Assembly: GCF_040807025.1 (NCBI RefSeq)
Contig: NC_090943.1
Location: 140,702,764 to 140,766,763 of the forward strand
DNA: 64,000 bases
Direction of reading: 5' to 3'
From: Struthio camelus
Taxonomy: Eukaryota > Chordata > Aves > Struthioniformes > Struthionidae
Below the pieces are notes generated by a model. The model did not search any database and was not told the DNA's origin. It was given only the letters and a program-made list of their open reading frames with translations. Positions within the stretch are counted from its first letter, which is position 1; each line of letters opens with the position of its first letter. Below, one piece after another: positions 1 through 11,379 of this stretch. The position numbers were made by a program, and so were the translations under genes.

Positions 1-3000
1 GGCACAAAACTCCATTTAAATGATGTTATATTGACAGAACCTGACACAAAGCCTGGAAATTCAGAGTTATGGTTGGCATTCCCTGCTGAACTCAAGTCAC
101 TGTGTCTTTTATTTTCCACATGAGCATTAGTGTCAGCCTTAAGTGTGGATTTCCTGACTTTTTCAGCCTGTGTCACAACCTTCACTTTATTCAAACACAG
201 AATTTTTCCTGCAAATATCTACTGAACAGGTCACTAGAATTACAGTGTTATTTTGCTACTTCTAAAGTAAGACCTGGCAAATAAACGAAGAAACAATTCA
301 AATCTTGATCCAAAGGCCTAATCAAATCCAGTCCTAAATTTCCTGGATTTATGAAGAAGAAAAAAGATGGGCTGTAGGTTTCCTTAAAAAAGGAAAAAAA
401 ATGCTTTTATGCCTGCTTCTGTCCAGGACTGGAAGGAGAAATTCAAAAACAAAGCAGAAAGGTCTTTTTGCATTGCCTTGCCGTGCTTTTTCAAAGGCCA
501 GAAGCTCTGGCAGTTCGGTCATATATCTGAGCAAATGCTGCTTATCAGATAAATACCCTGGAAGAGTTTCCAGCGCTTCCATCAGGGTTCTGGATTCTTG
601 GCTGTGCCAAAGCAGCTGGGCAATTACAGTTACTGGTGCACACAGAAGGAAGATGAAGAGTCAAAATGAGCTGTGGGGTGGTATGCACGCTCTTAATATT
701 AAAATAAGTTAGAAGCAAAAAAAAATCCCTGCATTTTATTGTTGCATTTTACTGTCAACATGCCGGACTCTCCCCTGCTAATTGGCAGGTACATAGCCAG
801 GTATATGACGTTTTGTGCACCAGGCAGATGAACAGGTAGTATGCTGGATCCACAACTGGTCGGGTGCTAGCAGACCTACCTTTTGATATCAGGACTCAAT
901 ATGCTTGCTTGTATCTGCATACAGGTACGATCTCAAGCGCACATGATGGAAAGTGGCTGAAGAATCACAAGGACAAGGCCAGCAAAGAGCATACTGCTTC
1001 AGGAGTGAATTTAGTCCTGCAGCTCCATATCTGGAAAACAAAGTGATGGGCAATCAGGCCTCAGGCTGGCTGTTTGGTATCCTGGCAAGTCAAATCTGGA
1101 CACTAAGTGCAACAAATACAGATCATCAGTTCACCAGCCCTAAGATGTATCGTTAATAGGCCTGTAGAATCCTTTTTAAAGCTCTGTCATGCAAAATCAT
1201 CTAATTTGGATGTTTGGTTTATATTCACAGTTAAAAAGAAGCGTGTGCTGAGACTGCTGAGCTGCATCTGTGCAGATCTAAAGAAACCTCCAGGGCTTTG
1301 CTGCTTGTATCGTCATAGCGCCCCTGGGCCAAATCCACTCCATGGCTCAGAGGGCTTGGGGATCACCTGCTCCATCAGCATTTGCTGCCCCAATACGCAA
1401 CCTCCTCTCCTGGCACCTGCTGAAGGTCTGTCCCAGTGAGCTAGAGGGGATAAAGAAAGGGCTAAGAGCAGCAGCCTTCCTCCCCTGCACCCACTTCCAC
1501 CCAGGTGCAGCTTTCTACCCGCTCACTGTTGGGAGTGGGGCTTAGGATTGCTGCTGCAAGGGATGAAGATGCAGAAGAGAGATCCTAAAACTTCAGTCCA
1601 TCATCCAGGTCTAAACCATCTTCCACTAGCACAGCAATGTAAATGCAGAGGAAAATCTTTCTCTTGACATTACTCTGAATTCACGTTAGCTATTTAACCT
1701 GCGAATACTTAAGCATGTGAGTGACTTTGGGCACATGAACGTTCCCAAGGAATTACACATGAATATTTTTACCCAAACGTAAGTATAGGCAGAGTTTGGA
1801 CCCTTATAGTCCCTGCAGCATGCACTTGTACAGACTGTACTTGGACGGATTGCACTTGTACGTTGACACAGGCAGTTAGCAATTCCTCATGCCAATTCTT
1901 TACCCCGTTTGCTCACGCCCTGGCGTTACCGACAGGCACCAGGGCTGATTTCCTTCTGTAGTAAGGCCATGTCTAAGTTAAAGTTCATTGCTCTGAGATG
2001 GTGAACTGCAATTTTTAGGTTTTATTTCCTTTTGTCAGAATTTTTCTTGTCGCCTAATTTCCAGCCTCTCAAAAAACACGACTCTAGAAAGTAGCTCAGT
2101 GGTGGAAGACTGAGAAGATTATATCTTTATTTGTCTCAGACAGAGCTTGGAATTTTAAAACAAAAAATATTAGATAAAGACTATTTCTATCACTTACGCA
2201 ATTTATAGTCTGCATGAGAAACTACAGAATAGAGACCAGTTCATATAATCCTCTTTAAGATAGAAAACAAGACAAGTCCTTATCACATATTTTAAGTATA
2301 AGATCACCATACATTGTGGCTCATTTAAGGCTTAGTAGTGAAGCTGCTATGTTGAGATTAAAGTTGTATTCAGAAACATAGTATTTTCATTTAACAATGT
2401 TTAGATCACCACGGTGTTTGCTGGGTACGCATAAACAAATAACTTCATGATACCTAATAATGTAGTAGTCTTGAGGCAATGCTAGGCTCTTACAAAGCTT
2501 GTCGGCCACAATCTCATATTACAGCAGAACGCTGAACTAATGCATCCTTAGGCCTGATCATTGAAATGTCTATTCTCACTTTAGGATCAAATTCTGCCTT
2601 ACACAAAGAGCAAGAAAAGGTGCTGTAAAGAAACAAACTCCTACCAGATTAAGAGTTATATATGGGCATTTCTACGACATACCCCAGTATGGGGATCTGT
2701 AGGTCCATTAACGTGATCTAGAAGGCAAAGCAACTAGACACTTTTCAGTTCAAATGTTTCAGCACAGGGAGCCCAGAGAGAGACGTGCAAGGCTGCCAGG
2801 GGCGAGAGCTGTTCCTGGAGTTTAAAGCCACCCTTCTTTCCCCAGCACCAGAATTGCACAGCACAAATCTGGCCCAGCACTACTGAAAACTGAGAAGTTT
2901 AAGTCAACTAGCAGCAGCAGCCAGAACTATGTTCAGTAAGTAGCACATTTTTGCAAGCTCTCGAGACTTTATTCATCCTGGACCAAGGAAAGGATCTAGG

Positions 3001-3515
3001 TGCCTAACTCCCACTTATTTACTGAGGAAGCAAGCATCTGACTTCCTTTGTGGATATGGCCTCTTCTCCAGGCCAGTTTATATAGGGTTTAATAATATTA
3101 TTAACTTCGCATCTCTGTTAGTTCTTAAGCATGACAGCATACAGTCTTTCTTCTGCCATGTCCTTCCTGACACTTTTTAAGCAGTTACAAAGGGGTAAGG
3201 TTTTCATATCATTAGCTGCGGGGATTATTTTCATAGTATTAAAAATAATAAATATATACAGAATGCAAACAGCACACTGAATGTGCCTGAACTCCGGCTC
3301 CTTTCCTCATGCCAAGGTCTTGAAGACGGAGCAAACAGAAAAACAAAAAGCCAAAACCCTTCTGGTTATTCCACCAGCAGGGCAGCGCAAGGTGCTGCGC
3401 TAGCATTTTCTGCGTTGCGTAATTAAGGCTCTTGCTAATGGACAGCAGGAATTAGTAGGCAGACTGTGACAGAAACAGGGCTCCTTGGCTGGGAAACACT
3501 TCCTTAAAAAGACAT
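1..3515. other. Unique noncoding DNA
   Basis: No exon, RNA gene or clear transposon was recognised in this stretch. Open frames are short (up to about 110 codons) and show no domain. Around 2580-2660 a faint match to the symmetric amniote repeat seen elsewhere in the window begins with a 'gatcaaattctgcc' motif, but it is too decayed to bound. The rest looks like ordinary diverged intergenic or intronic sequence. Confidence 0.6.
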
Positions 3516-3524
3516 ACTGCAGGC

Positions 3525-3775
3525 CCAGCGTTTGCGAGGGCTAGCAAGCCCGCTGGCCTGGGCACAGAAAGAAGATAACATCCATTGGCCAAGTTCAAAC
3601 GGGGCGAGCAGGCTCGGCAGGGAGCGCAGCGCCTGGCCGGTCCCACGCGTTCCCGCAGCGCCTGCCTGGGCTTCAGCCTCCCTCCAGCGACGCCGGCCCC
3701 AGCTTCTCCGAAGCCTTGGACAACTCCCCGGTAGGCAGCGAGGGAGACTCCAGAGCAGAGGGAAGGGAAAGGAAC
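3525..3775. promoter_or_regulatory. Short CpG-rich island
   Basis: About 19 CpG dinucleotides fall in roughly 220 bases with G+C near two thirds, while the flanks are A+T-rich and almost free of CpG. This is the densest CpG cluster in the window. It runs directly into a run of 19 A at 3776-3794. It could be a small unmethylated regulatory island or promoter, or a G+C-rich retrocopy ending in a poly-A tail. No TATA box or splice donor stands out beside it. Open frames on both strands through it are low-complexity and unrecognised. Confidence 0.4.
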
Positions 3776-3794
3776 AAAAAAAAAAAAAAAAAAA
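3776..3794 (+). repeat. Poly-A run, 19 nt
   Basis: A homopolymer of 19 A directly follows the CpG-rich island. It may be a retroposition tail or simple mononucleotide expansion. Confidence 0.9.
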
Positions 3795-3799
3795 GAAGT

Positions 3800-6700
3800 G
3801 GCAGAAGGTTTTTAATGAGCAGGAAAGTCTTTTTCTCGCTATATAATGTTGCGAAATGGAGTTTCGTGTTTTTGTGATTAGTAATCGACATGCAGTGCTT
3901 GTTCCTAAAATTACATCGGAAAGACTTAAGGACACAATACACAAACATGCATGTTAGAACATAGAGTCTGTACCCAAAAAGGTAAAAATAAAAAAATCTA
4001 TTTTTTCTTAAATTCAGAAACTTTGACATCACATGTATGCATAAGAGATTAAGTGAAATGCCAAAAGTAACAGTTTCAATTGGATTTCATTACTCTGTGA
4101 TGAGGTTGTCCTCTGTTATTTTTGGTATAGCTCTTAATGAGCTGAGCAACCATGGCAGTCTAATAAGCATTTGCTATAAAGTTTTTCCTTAATTTAAGAA
4201 AAATGTTGAAAAAAATTACAATTCATTCTGAAGAAGGTCTGACTGAAAAGACTGGGTTAGAGAGTAGAATGTTTCCTTTTGTGTCCACATTTTTACGGAT
4301 AAGAGGATTATGTTGGTGACCTCCCTAACATTTCCCTTTTTTTCTTTTCTTTTTTTCCTCTGGATTTCCGTGAAGCATGAACTGTTCTTTTAATGGTCTG
4401 GAACTAGAAGTTTCAAGGGGTGGAGGTGAAGAAAATGGGAGAGAGGAAAAATAATTTCACACTTAATATCTGATAGGGTGGGTCATTTTGTAGAATGGAA
4501 TATGATTTTTTTTAACTTTCTTCCCTGAGTGAAATATATTTGTCCCATGTTCCTTACACCTCATTCAGACATGAATGTCTCCTTTCTTCACGTACGCTGG
4601 AGAAAGATATCTTCACTTTGGAAAAGACTAAGTTAGACAAATAAGAAGGAGATTCTCCAAGCATGAAACCGCTTAACAAAAATGGCATATTTCATAAAAG
4701 AAATGAAAAATCAAAAGGAGCTCTCCATGTCTCTGCATGAATTCTTTCTCTAAATGAGTGCCACATGTCAGGGCTTCTCATGGAGAAAGGGGAATTTTTC
4801 TTGCTGAATCTCACATATGGTACGCAGTCTAAATCAGATGAAGATAAAAATGCAACCAAACTATGCACAGCTTCATTATGTGGGTTCTTAGGATAGTAAT
4901 GCTGCCTATTTATCAGAAAAAGCAGTTTGAAAAAAAAAAAAACGCAGTCCCTAGGTCTGGTCTCAGATTTCGTTGCGAAATTATTAGCTGCCTGGTAGAA
5001 TGTATCAACATTATTTCATTAAAGCATGATTTAATTTCCACTTCACTACATACATGCTTTTCCACATGCTGCAAGTGATAGTTATCATGAGACTTGAAAA
5101 TCCATAAACAGCTTGTTTTAAGTATCACAGAAACCTTGTCATTCTCAAAACTGTAGAAGACCTTTCGATGTGCCAGCTGAGCAATGCTACTCTGCAACAG
5201 CAGGCCTCGGATGCAGATTCTCAAGAGCCAGGATCAGGTCCCAAGTCTCCTTGCTTAACTCCTTAAACAACTCCTACACGGCATCCTAAATGTTCTTGGA
5301 GGGCCTAAATCCCCCGTGTAAAAAAAAAAAAAAAAGGTGTTAGTAAAGGGGAATAATTTTCTTTTTTTTAATCAGTGTCCAAGAAGCAAGATTATATTAC
5401 TAAGAGCATAGAATCTTAATAACCTCACGAATGACATTAACATATATCTTTCTCAAATAAAATCCATTTTGATATTTCTTCAGGGTTAGCAGTACAAAAA
5501 ATATTGTGATCACTCCTTGTTTAATAAACTACTTTTTCTACTTACTGTGTTTTTCAGTCTTCCAGGAATAGTCTGGCATATGCTCGGGTGTCTGTACTAA
5601 ATGGAGATTAATAAAGCTTATGTTTTAAAGGAGTTAATAAAGTCCAGAACAAATTAAACCAGAAGTAGCACAACAAAAAGCCTATTAATACTGCTACACC
5701 AGGGACCTCTTAAAGGCACATAGCTTCAGTATATTCCAAGTTTCATCTTGCACAGTACCTGGAACAAGATGTGGGCTGAGAAGGTTTCACAATGCGTCTG
5801 GTTCTCGGTAAATCAGTTGTTAACCTTTGGGTTATTTTTCACTGAAATCATCAAATGATCATTGTTCCCAGTTTGATTTCTAGAGCATTTTATTCCCTTA
5901 TTAGATATGTGTTTCATGGCATGAAATGACACACACTGCGTTTTGTTTAATCTATCTCTACAGAGTCAGTTAATAAGCCTCACAGTTAGGAAAAGTTTCT
6001 GCCCCAGGGCAGTACTTATACCCTCTTGGACCACCCAAAATAATTCCTTTTACCATGAAAATGTAACATTACTTTCAAGCTACTCAATGAATAGAGTTTG
6101 AGATAGAATACTTCCCTGGGACAAGAAAAAGGAGAAAAGGAGGAGTAATTCAACCATGTTGATTTTAATTATCTGTTAATATTTTTCACACCAGGGCACT
6201 TCACTGAATTTGAGAAAAAGAACAGTTGCATCAATCAAAACGCTGAGCTAGTTAGCCGCTTAGTCTGCATTTTGAAAAAACTAAATGTATTTATTAAAAT
6301 TTAATTGAAATTCAAAAGAAGAAAAACATGTCCTAACTATCACCAATCATTCACAAATAGGAAGGCTCATATAAAGGAAGCAAATGCCAATATGTCCATA
6401 TCCTATAATTAGTTTACTAATTCAACAAAAAAGCACGCCACGTGATCAGAGTAGTGTTGGTCAGCTGGCTATTTAAGGTTAGGTATCTGGAACTAAATCC
6501 ACTCACGGGTACAGGTAAGATGACTCTTCTGTTTCCCAGCGCTAACTTTTGGTGCCAGTGTCAAAGCAGCCATATCAGCAAATATGAGTTGGCTGCCTTA
6601 CACCCCGACGTTGTGAGCAGAAGTGAAGCTCGTACAGGCAGCAGCGGGGACACCTCTGGAGTCAGTAAGAATTAAGGAAGGAGGGAGCGTGTCTGCCATC

Positions 6701-7625
6701 CTGCCTCTCTCCTCAGCCTGAGCACCCACCAGAAGCACTGAATCAGGCAGCTAGGTGAAACTGGTCATCAGTTTCTTCTTCTTCAGCATTATATACCCAT
6801 GTTTTAATCCTGCACAACAGGCTTATGGTTTCTTTTAAATCACAGCTGGAAGAAATACTGGCACAACCCATCTAATATACAAAAACCTGAGCAGTAGGCC
6901 CTCTTCCTGGGTGCTAAGATATATACTAAACTGAAACATGATATTCTCCACACCTCTTGAAGATGGGACGCAGCACAGTCAAGCATATAAAATACATAAC
7001 AGCACATAACGGCACAGACTCCACATTACTTGTGACTCGGTAATGAGGGCATTCTTGTAGGCAGAGGAAAGATGCAGATGATGATCAGACAGGTTTATGT
7101 GACATAAATTCCTAGCCTATGAGGTTCACATACACAGAATAATACATATCTACTTTTTATAAACCTTCATCTGTTCTCTTGGGGGTTCTTCTGAACCCTC
7201 TGTTGAATTCTAGGGAGCTTTAAAGCCTCTGATATCTTGTGCTTTTGGTAGCCTTACCTCAACTTTCTGGGCTTAGCTCCATCTGCTTTCTCATCATTGC
7301 TGCTGTTTGAATGAGATGGACAAGTCTCTGACTCCAGGCTGCCCCGTTCCGTCCTCTCACATGGTCTGCTCGCCTGGAAGCGGCACATCTAGCTCAAGAC
7401 CTTCCCAAATTCAGCCTTCCGCATACCACCACCCCATGTTACTTCTAGCTACTTCTATTAGTTGACTGTAAACTATCAGTAAGCATGCAGTATTTCTGGA
7501 ATTCCTTTGCTGTTATGGTCAAATTTTTATCCAAATGCCCCATTCAGCAAAAACAGTGTTCCTGGAAATTGTTCTTCACATGCAACTAAAGAGCCTGTTC
7601 TGCCCTGCTTTCTTTTTTCAACAAA
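3800..7625. other. A+T-rich unique noncoding DNA
   Basis: No gene or clear transposon was recognised. Homopolymer A runs occur at 4930-4942 (13) and 5320-5335 (16). Open frames are under about 120 codons, often overlap on both strands, and carry no domain. Confidence 0.6.
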
Positions 7626-7629
7626 GAAA

Positions 7630-8130
7630 ATTATAGCATGATAGGAAATAGACTGGAAGAGACGTCAAAAGATTATTTGAAGAGATATCAGGAAAAAAAG
7701 TATTTTCTCCCCAGCACAAACTGGAATCAATTACATTTGAGCTAATCCTGACAGGATGTGTGTGCAACCTGCTCTTAAATATCTCCAGTGATAGCAGTTC
7801 TGCTGCCTTCCTCAATCTTATGTTTGAGAGCTCAGTTATCCTTACAACTAAGAAGTTTTTCTGAATGTATTACTTAAATCACTCTGGAGTAAGGTTTATT
7901 CTTTTCCCTTCTAGCTACCTTTTATGTATTTAAAAACTGCTACTGTGTCTCTTCTTAGTCTCATTTTCCTGATAAACAAAGTTCTTCCAGTCTTTCCCAA
8001 ACCTCTCATTTTCTAGACTAACCTGGACTCTTCTCAACTATTTTGTATCTTTCTTGACATGCAGTATCCAAAATGGACACCACTATCCATCTAAGGCCTT
8101 CAGAGAGGAAAGGTGGAAGGATTATTTCAA
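7630..8130 (-). mobile_element. CR1 LINE 3' fragment, old
   Basis: Read on the minus strand this matches the 3' end of a CR1 non-LTR retrotransposon. In plus orientation it starts with a degenerate 'atagactggaagagacg' terminus. It then carries the characteristic tract about clearing a 'ctcttcttagtctcattttc' region and a 'cagtatccaaaatggacacc' segment, in the order expected for inverted CR1. It is 5' truncated, as is typical of CR1, and heavily diverged with no open frame. The subfamily cannot be assigned by eye. Confidence 0.7.
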
Positions 8131-8134
8131 ACAG

Positions 8135-9030
8135 GCTCACCGAAATGAATTTGACTCCTTTCACCAAGTAAGGGTCTTTGTGAGTAAGGCTGGCAGAATC
8201 ACAGTAAGATTTTCAAAAGCTCTAAGTATTTGCTCAACTCCATTTATTTACAACTATGGGAGAAGACTCGTGTAATTTTTGAAAATCAAAGCCTTCAAAT
8301 GCAGGATTACGTGGAATCAAACTGTCATTTGCAATGAATATCCCTGAATAAGGGATGGCCAAAGGCTGATGTCAGCTCTTATATATGATACTGCTAATCA
8401 TTTAATGCTTTCCTATAATTTTAAGTTGGAGAATGAATTTCAGCAAAAGACTGTATACACCACCTAAGCCGTATTTATGCATAGTGCTAAGGGGGATCCC
8501 CCCGCAGTGAGACTGACTTCGACCATGTAGAAAGCCAGAAGAATGTATAAGGTGGAAGGGAAGACAGAAGAAATTAAGGTTCCAAACTGCTATGAAAATT
8601 TTTGACTTTATGAATATCATTTTATCCAAAAATAGTTCTCATAGGAAAAAAATATTCTTTCTTTGTCTAACACTTGCCAAAATGGAATAAAACCTTTACA
8701 TGCTCTAAAAGGTTTTCAGTGCTAAAAACCATGGTATTCTACAAGGTTTTAAATTATAGGTTCCTGATTCTTCCATCCCCAAATAGTAGCCAAATATAAT
8801 AATGTAGGGAATATAATGCCAGTTTAGCAGGTTTGGAAATAATGTTGTTGTGTTTCTTAAGACAGAGCATTTTCACATGTTCTCTTCTCTGTCACTTTCA
8901 AGAATGGTGATGTGGCAATGTGTATTTGGCAAGGTACGCTCCATGACAACAGTTAATTGGTAAAATAAATGATGCCAGGCCTATTTCCACTGAATTCCAA
9001 TTGAAATAGCAGAGAGTGCAGGTTTAAGCT
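8135..9030. other. Unique noncoding DNA
   Basis: Nothing beyond short chance open frames is visible between the CR1 fragment and the splice-site-like segment at 9.03 kb. Confidence 0.6.
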
Positions 9031-9121
9031 CTAAGCTGACTAATTCTATTAGTTATAAATGAAATTTTGCTTTACTCTGATATATCCTTTCTTTCCTTTC
9101 TTCCCTTTCTTTTGTAAAGCA

Positions 9122-9241
9122 ATGGATCCAGATATAATTATAGAACTACAGGACGCAGATTCTAAATTGTGGCAACAACTAATGAAACTTGCTGAGATGG
9201 CAAAGCAACTTAGATCTTTACAAATTATTTCACAGAACTAA
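9122..9241 (+). CDS. Candidate terminal coding exon, 39 codons, unidentified
   Basis: A textbook-like 3' splice site precedes this frame: branch-point-like 'ctgactaat' near 9036-9044, a pyrimidine-rich tract at about 9080-9115, and an AG at 9118-9119. The open frame starts with ATG at 9122 and ends with TAA at 9239-9241. The other two frames close within about 15 codons of the acceptor. The predicted peptide is helix-prone, starts MDPDIIIELQDAD and continues with Leu, Lys and Gln spaced as in a short coiled coil. I do not recognise the family. No AATAAA lies close downstream; an ATTAAA occurs near 9767. The frame also stays open through the pyrimidine tract, which encodes Phe/Pro runs unlikely to be protein. 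It could be the last exon of an unseen gene or a chance open frame after a cryptic acceptor. Confidence 0.3.
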   Translation: MDPDIIIELQDADSKLWQQLMKLAEMAKQLRSLQIISQN

Positions 9242-9618
9242 CTAAAGCTGTTTATTCCCAGAATACTTGCATAAAGAGTCAGCACAGTCCCCCTATCTCA
9301 GCCTCTTTTAAACCCACATAGAGATTACTTTTGCAGATCTTGATGTCAAGCACAAGTAGAGAGACTACAGTAGCTCACACAGTCAGTCACTACATCCTAT
9401 GGTTATTTCTAGCAGGAATTTAAGCTTTCCTGTTCCTGTCTGACTTTGCCCTGAAGCAGATTAGGAGCGCTCACATGGCAAATTACAAATGGACGGTAAT
9501 TTGAGAAGTTATTACCTTTCAGCAACAGTCAAGGGAGATCCCTTAATGCAACAGTATGGGAGGATTCAGCAGGCACAGTACACTGAATATCGGTGCGAAT
9601 TTTGCATTCTAGCGGTAA

Positions 9619-9647
9619 GGGAGTGTATGATGCGGGAGTGTATGATG
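9619..9647 (+). repeat. 14-nt direct duplication
   Basis: The motif gggagtgtatgatg occurs twice, at 9619-9632 and 9634-9647, separated by one C. The two copies are identical, so the duplication is probably fairly recent replication slippage. Confidence 0.9.
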
Positions 9648-10918
9648 TCATCTCACCAAACAGACATAACCTTGCAAAGGAAGGCTCACCTAGCAGTCTG
9701 GGAGTCAGAAGCCTCAGTTTGTCTCCTTGCTTTGTTAAAAACCCTCTGCATGACTTCAGTAAGTAATTAAAATTCACCTCACCAAGTAGAAGCTGTCCAT
9801 CTCTCTCTATCCCCCTCCATTCTCTGTTGGGAGTCTACGCCACTGTTTTGAGTACAATGGTGATACAAGACTTTTGGTCTCATAACTTAAATGGGCTGGA
9901 AAAACAGAAGTTTATAAATTAAGGAAGTAGCCTTTTTAACATAGTAGCACAGTATGCTACTATGTTCAGTCGAGCTACATCACAATACAACCAGTTTTGT
10001 CACCTTCACATAAAACATACACAACTAAAGAAAGAGAAAAGTATAAAAGAATAGGAAAGTAAAAATCAAGGAGAAAAGAAAAGGGGCCACGACTGAGGAC
10101 TAATACTGGCTTTAGTCATTTTCCCAGGTAGGTGAAATAACTATGGCCTCCGTATAATACTGCATCAACAGGTGAAGCTTATGTCTTTCAGTTGGGATGG
10201 AATTCCCTACTACGGAAAAATGACAGCACTTAGGGATAGGGGAAGCAATAGTTTATTTATCCAGGATTGCCCAGAAAAGATTGCAGTTCAAGACGATGGA
10301 CAAAGGATGGGGAGCCTTCCTACCCAAAAAAATACAAATGAGCAAAGACAAGGACAGTCATGGAAGAAAAATATGTCAAATCAAACACTTGACCACACCA
10401 CCCTCACAAATAAAAAAGAGAAATCAGAAGAAAACCAAAAAGCTTGGACTCCCCTTCTTCCCAGACCTGTGTTGTTTTTGAACTTCTGCATTCCTATTTA
10501 TGGAAAACTTTCAGATTCCCATAAGAATTCTTCCATTAACCTTCAGACATCACTTCATTTACTTTCAGTGATGTCTTATATTGTAATAGTGCCTAAAAGC
10601 TCCCAGTAAGACCATTGTGCTTTGAATCTGTGTGATCACATAACGAATATTTGAAGTCAGAAAAGCTCTGTCAGTAGTAACAGTGACAGAAAAGCTTGCA
10701 ACACCAAGAAGGTAAACAGATCCTGACCTCTAGAAACTCTTCTCATCCTTGCTCTGGACCTTTGATGAAAGGAATGCATCCTTGGACAGGCCAGTGTCCA
10801 ATGAGAGGAGGTTTTCTTCATTGCCTTATAGGACCCCATCCCAAGTCTTAACGGAGACTTACACCAACATGAGGCTATGAAAAGAGCAGAAGAGTGGGGT
10901 GGAGAATCCTGCCCTCCA

Positions 10919-10934
10919 TTTTTTTTTTTTTTTT
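10919..10934 (+). repeat. Poly-T run, 16 nt
   Basis: Homopolymer of 16 T. No retroposon body is recognisable on its minus-strand 5' side. Confidence 0.9.
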
Positions 10935-11313
10935 GATTTCAGGAAAACATAGGTAAGTCTTTATACTGCTAATAAAAGATTGACCAGAGCAGTGGTCCTG
11001 GAACCCTGATCATCCAAACTACTCAATCGTTACCTTTCTCCTGACTCCTGACCTTTTGGATTGCTACAGTTACCTCTCTCCAGGACATTACTGAGGTATG
11101 GTTTGAGGCATAGGTCTGTTTACGCATGGAAGAGGTAGCAAGGACTCTCCACACTGTATGCAGTCCTTCAACACTTCCAGAAGGATTTGCAGACACCTCT
11201 ATATGTGATTATGCCACTCACAGGGTATGCACCATATAGGCTCAGTTTCATGCTAGAAAAGCTCCACTCTGATGTGCTGCAATGCAGCTCTTCTGCTACT
11301 TCAGACCCTTTAA

Positions 11314-11373
<60 letters not shown>
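11314..11373 (+). repeat. (ATT)20 microsatellite
   Basis: Twenty uninterrupted ATT units occupy exactly 60 bases. Perfect arrays of this length are usually polymorphic. It is not obviously the tail of a transposon. In one frame it reads as a long tyrosine run, which should not be taken as protein. Confidence 0.97.
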
Positions 11374-11379
11374 TTGATT

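Larger units (their letters stand above)
9250..11310. other. Unique noncoding DNA
   Basis: No gene or dated transposon was recognised. It contains a small tandem duplication at 9619-9647 and a T16 run at 10919-10934. The open frame across 10.2-10.6 kb (about 145 codons) is Lys/Gln/Ser-rich with no domain and is probably chance. Confidence 0.6.
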
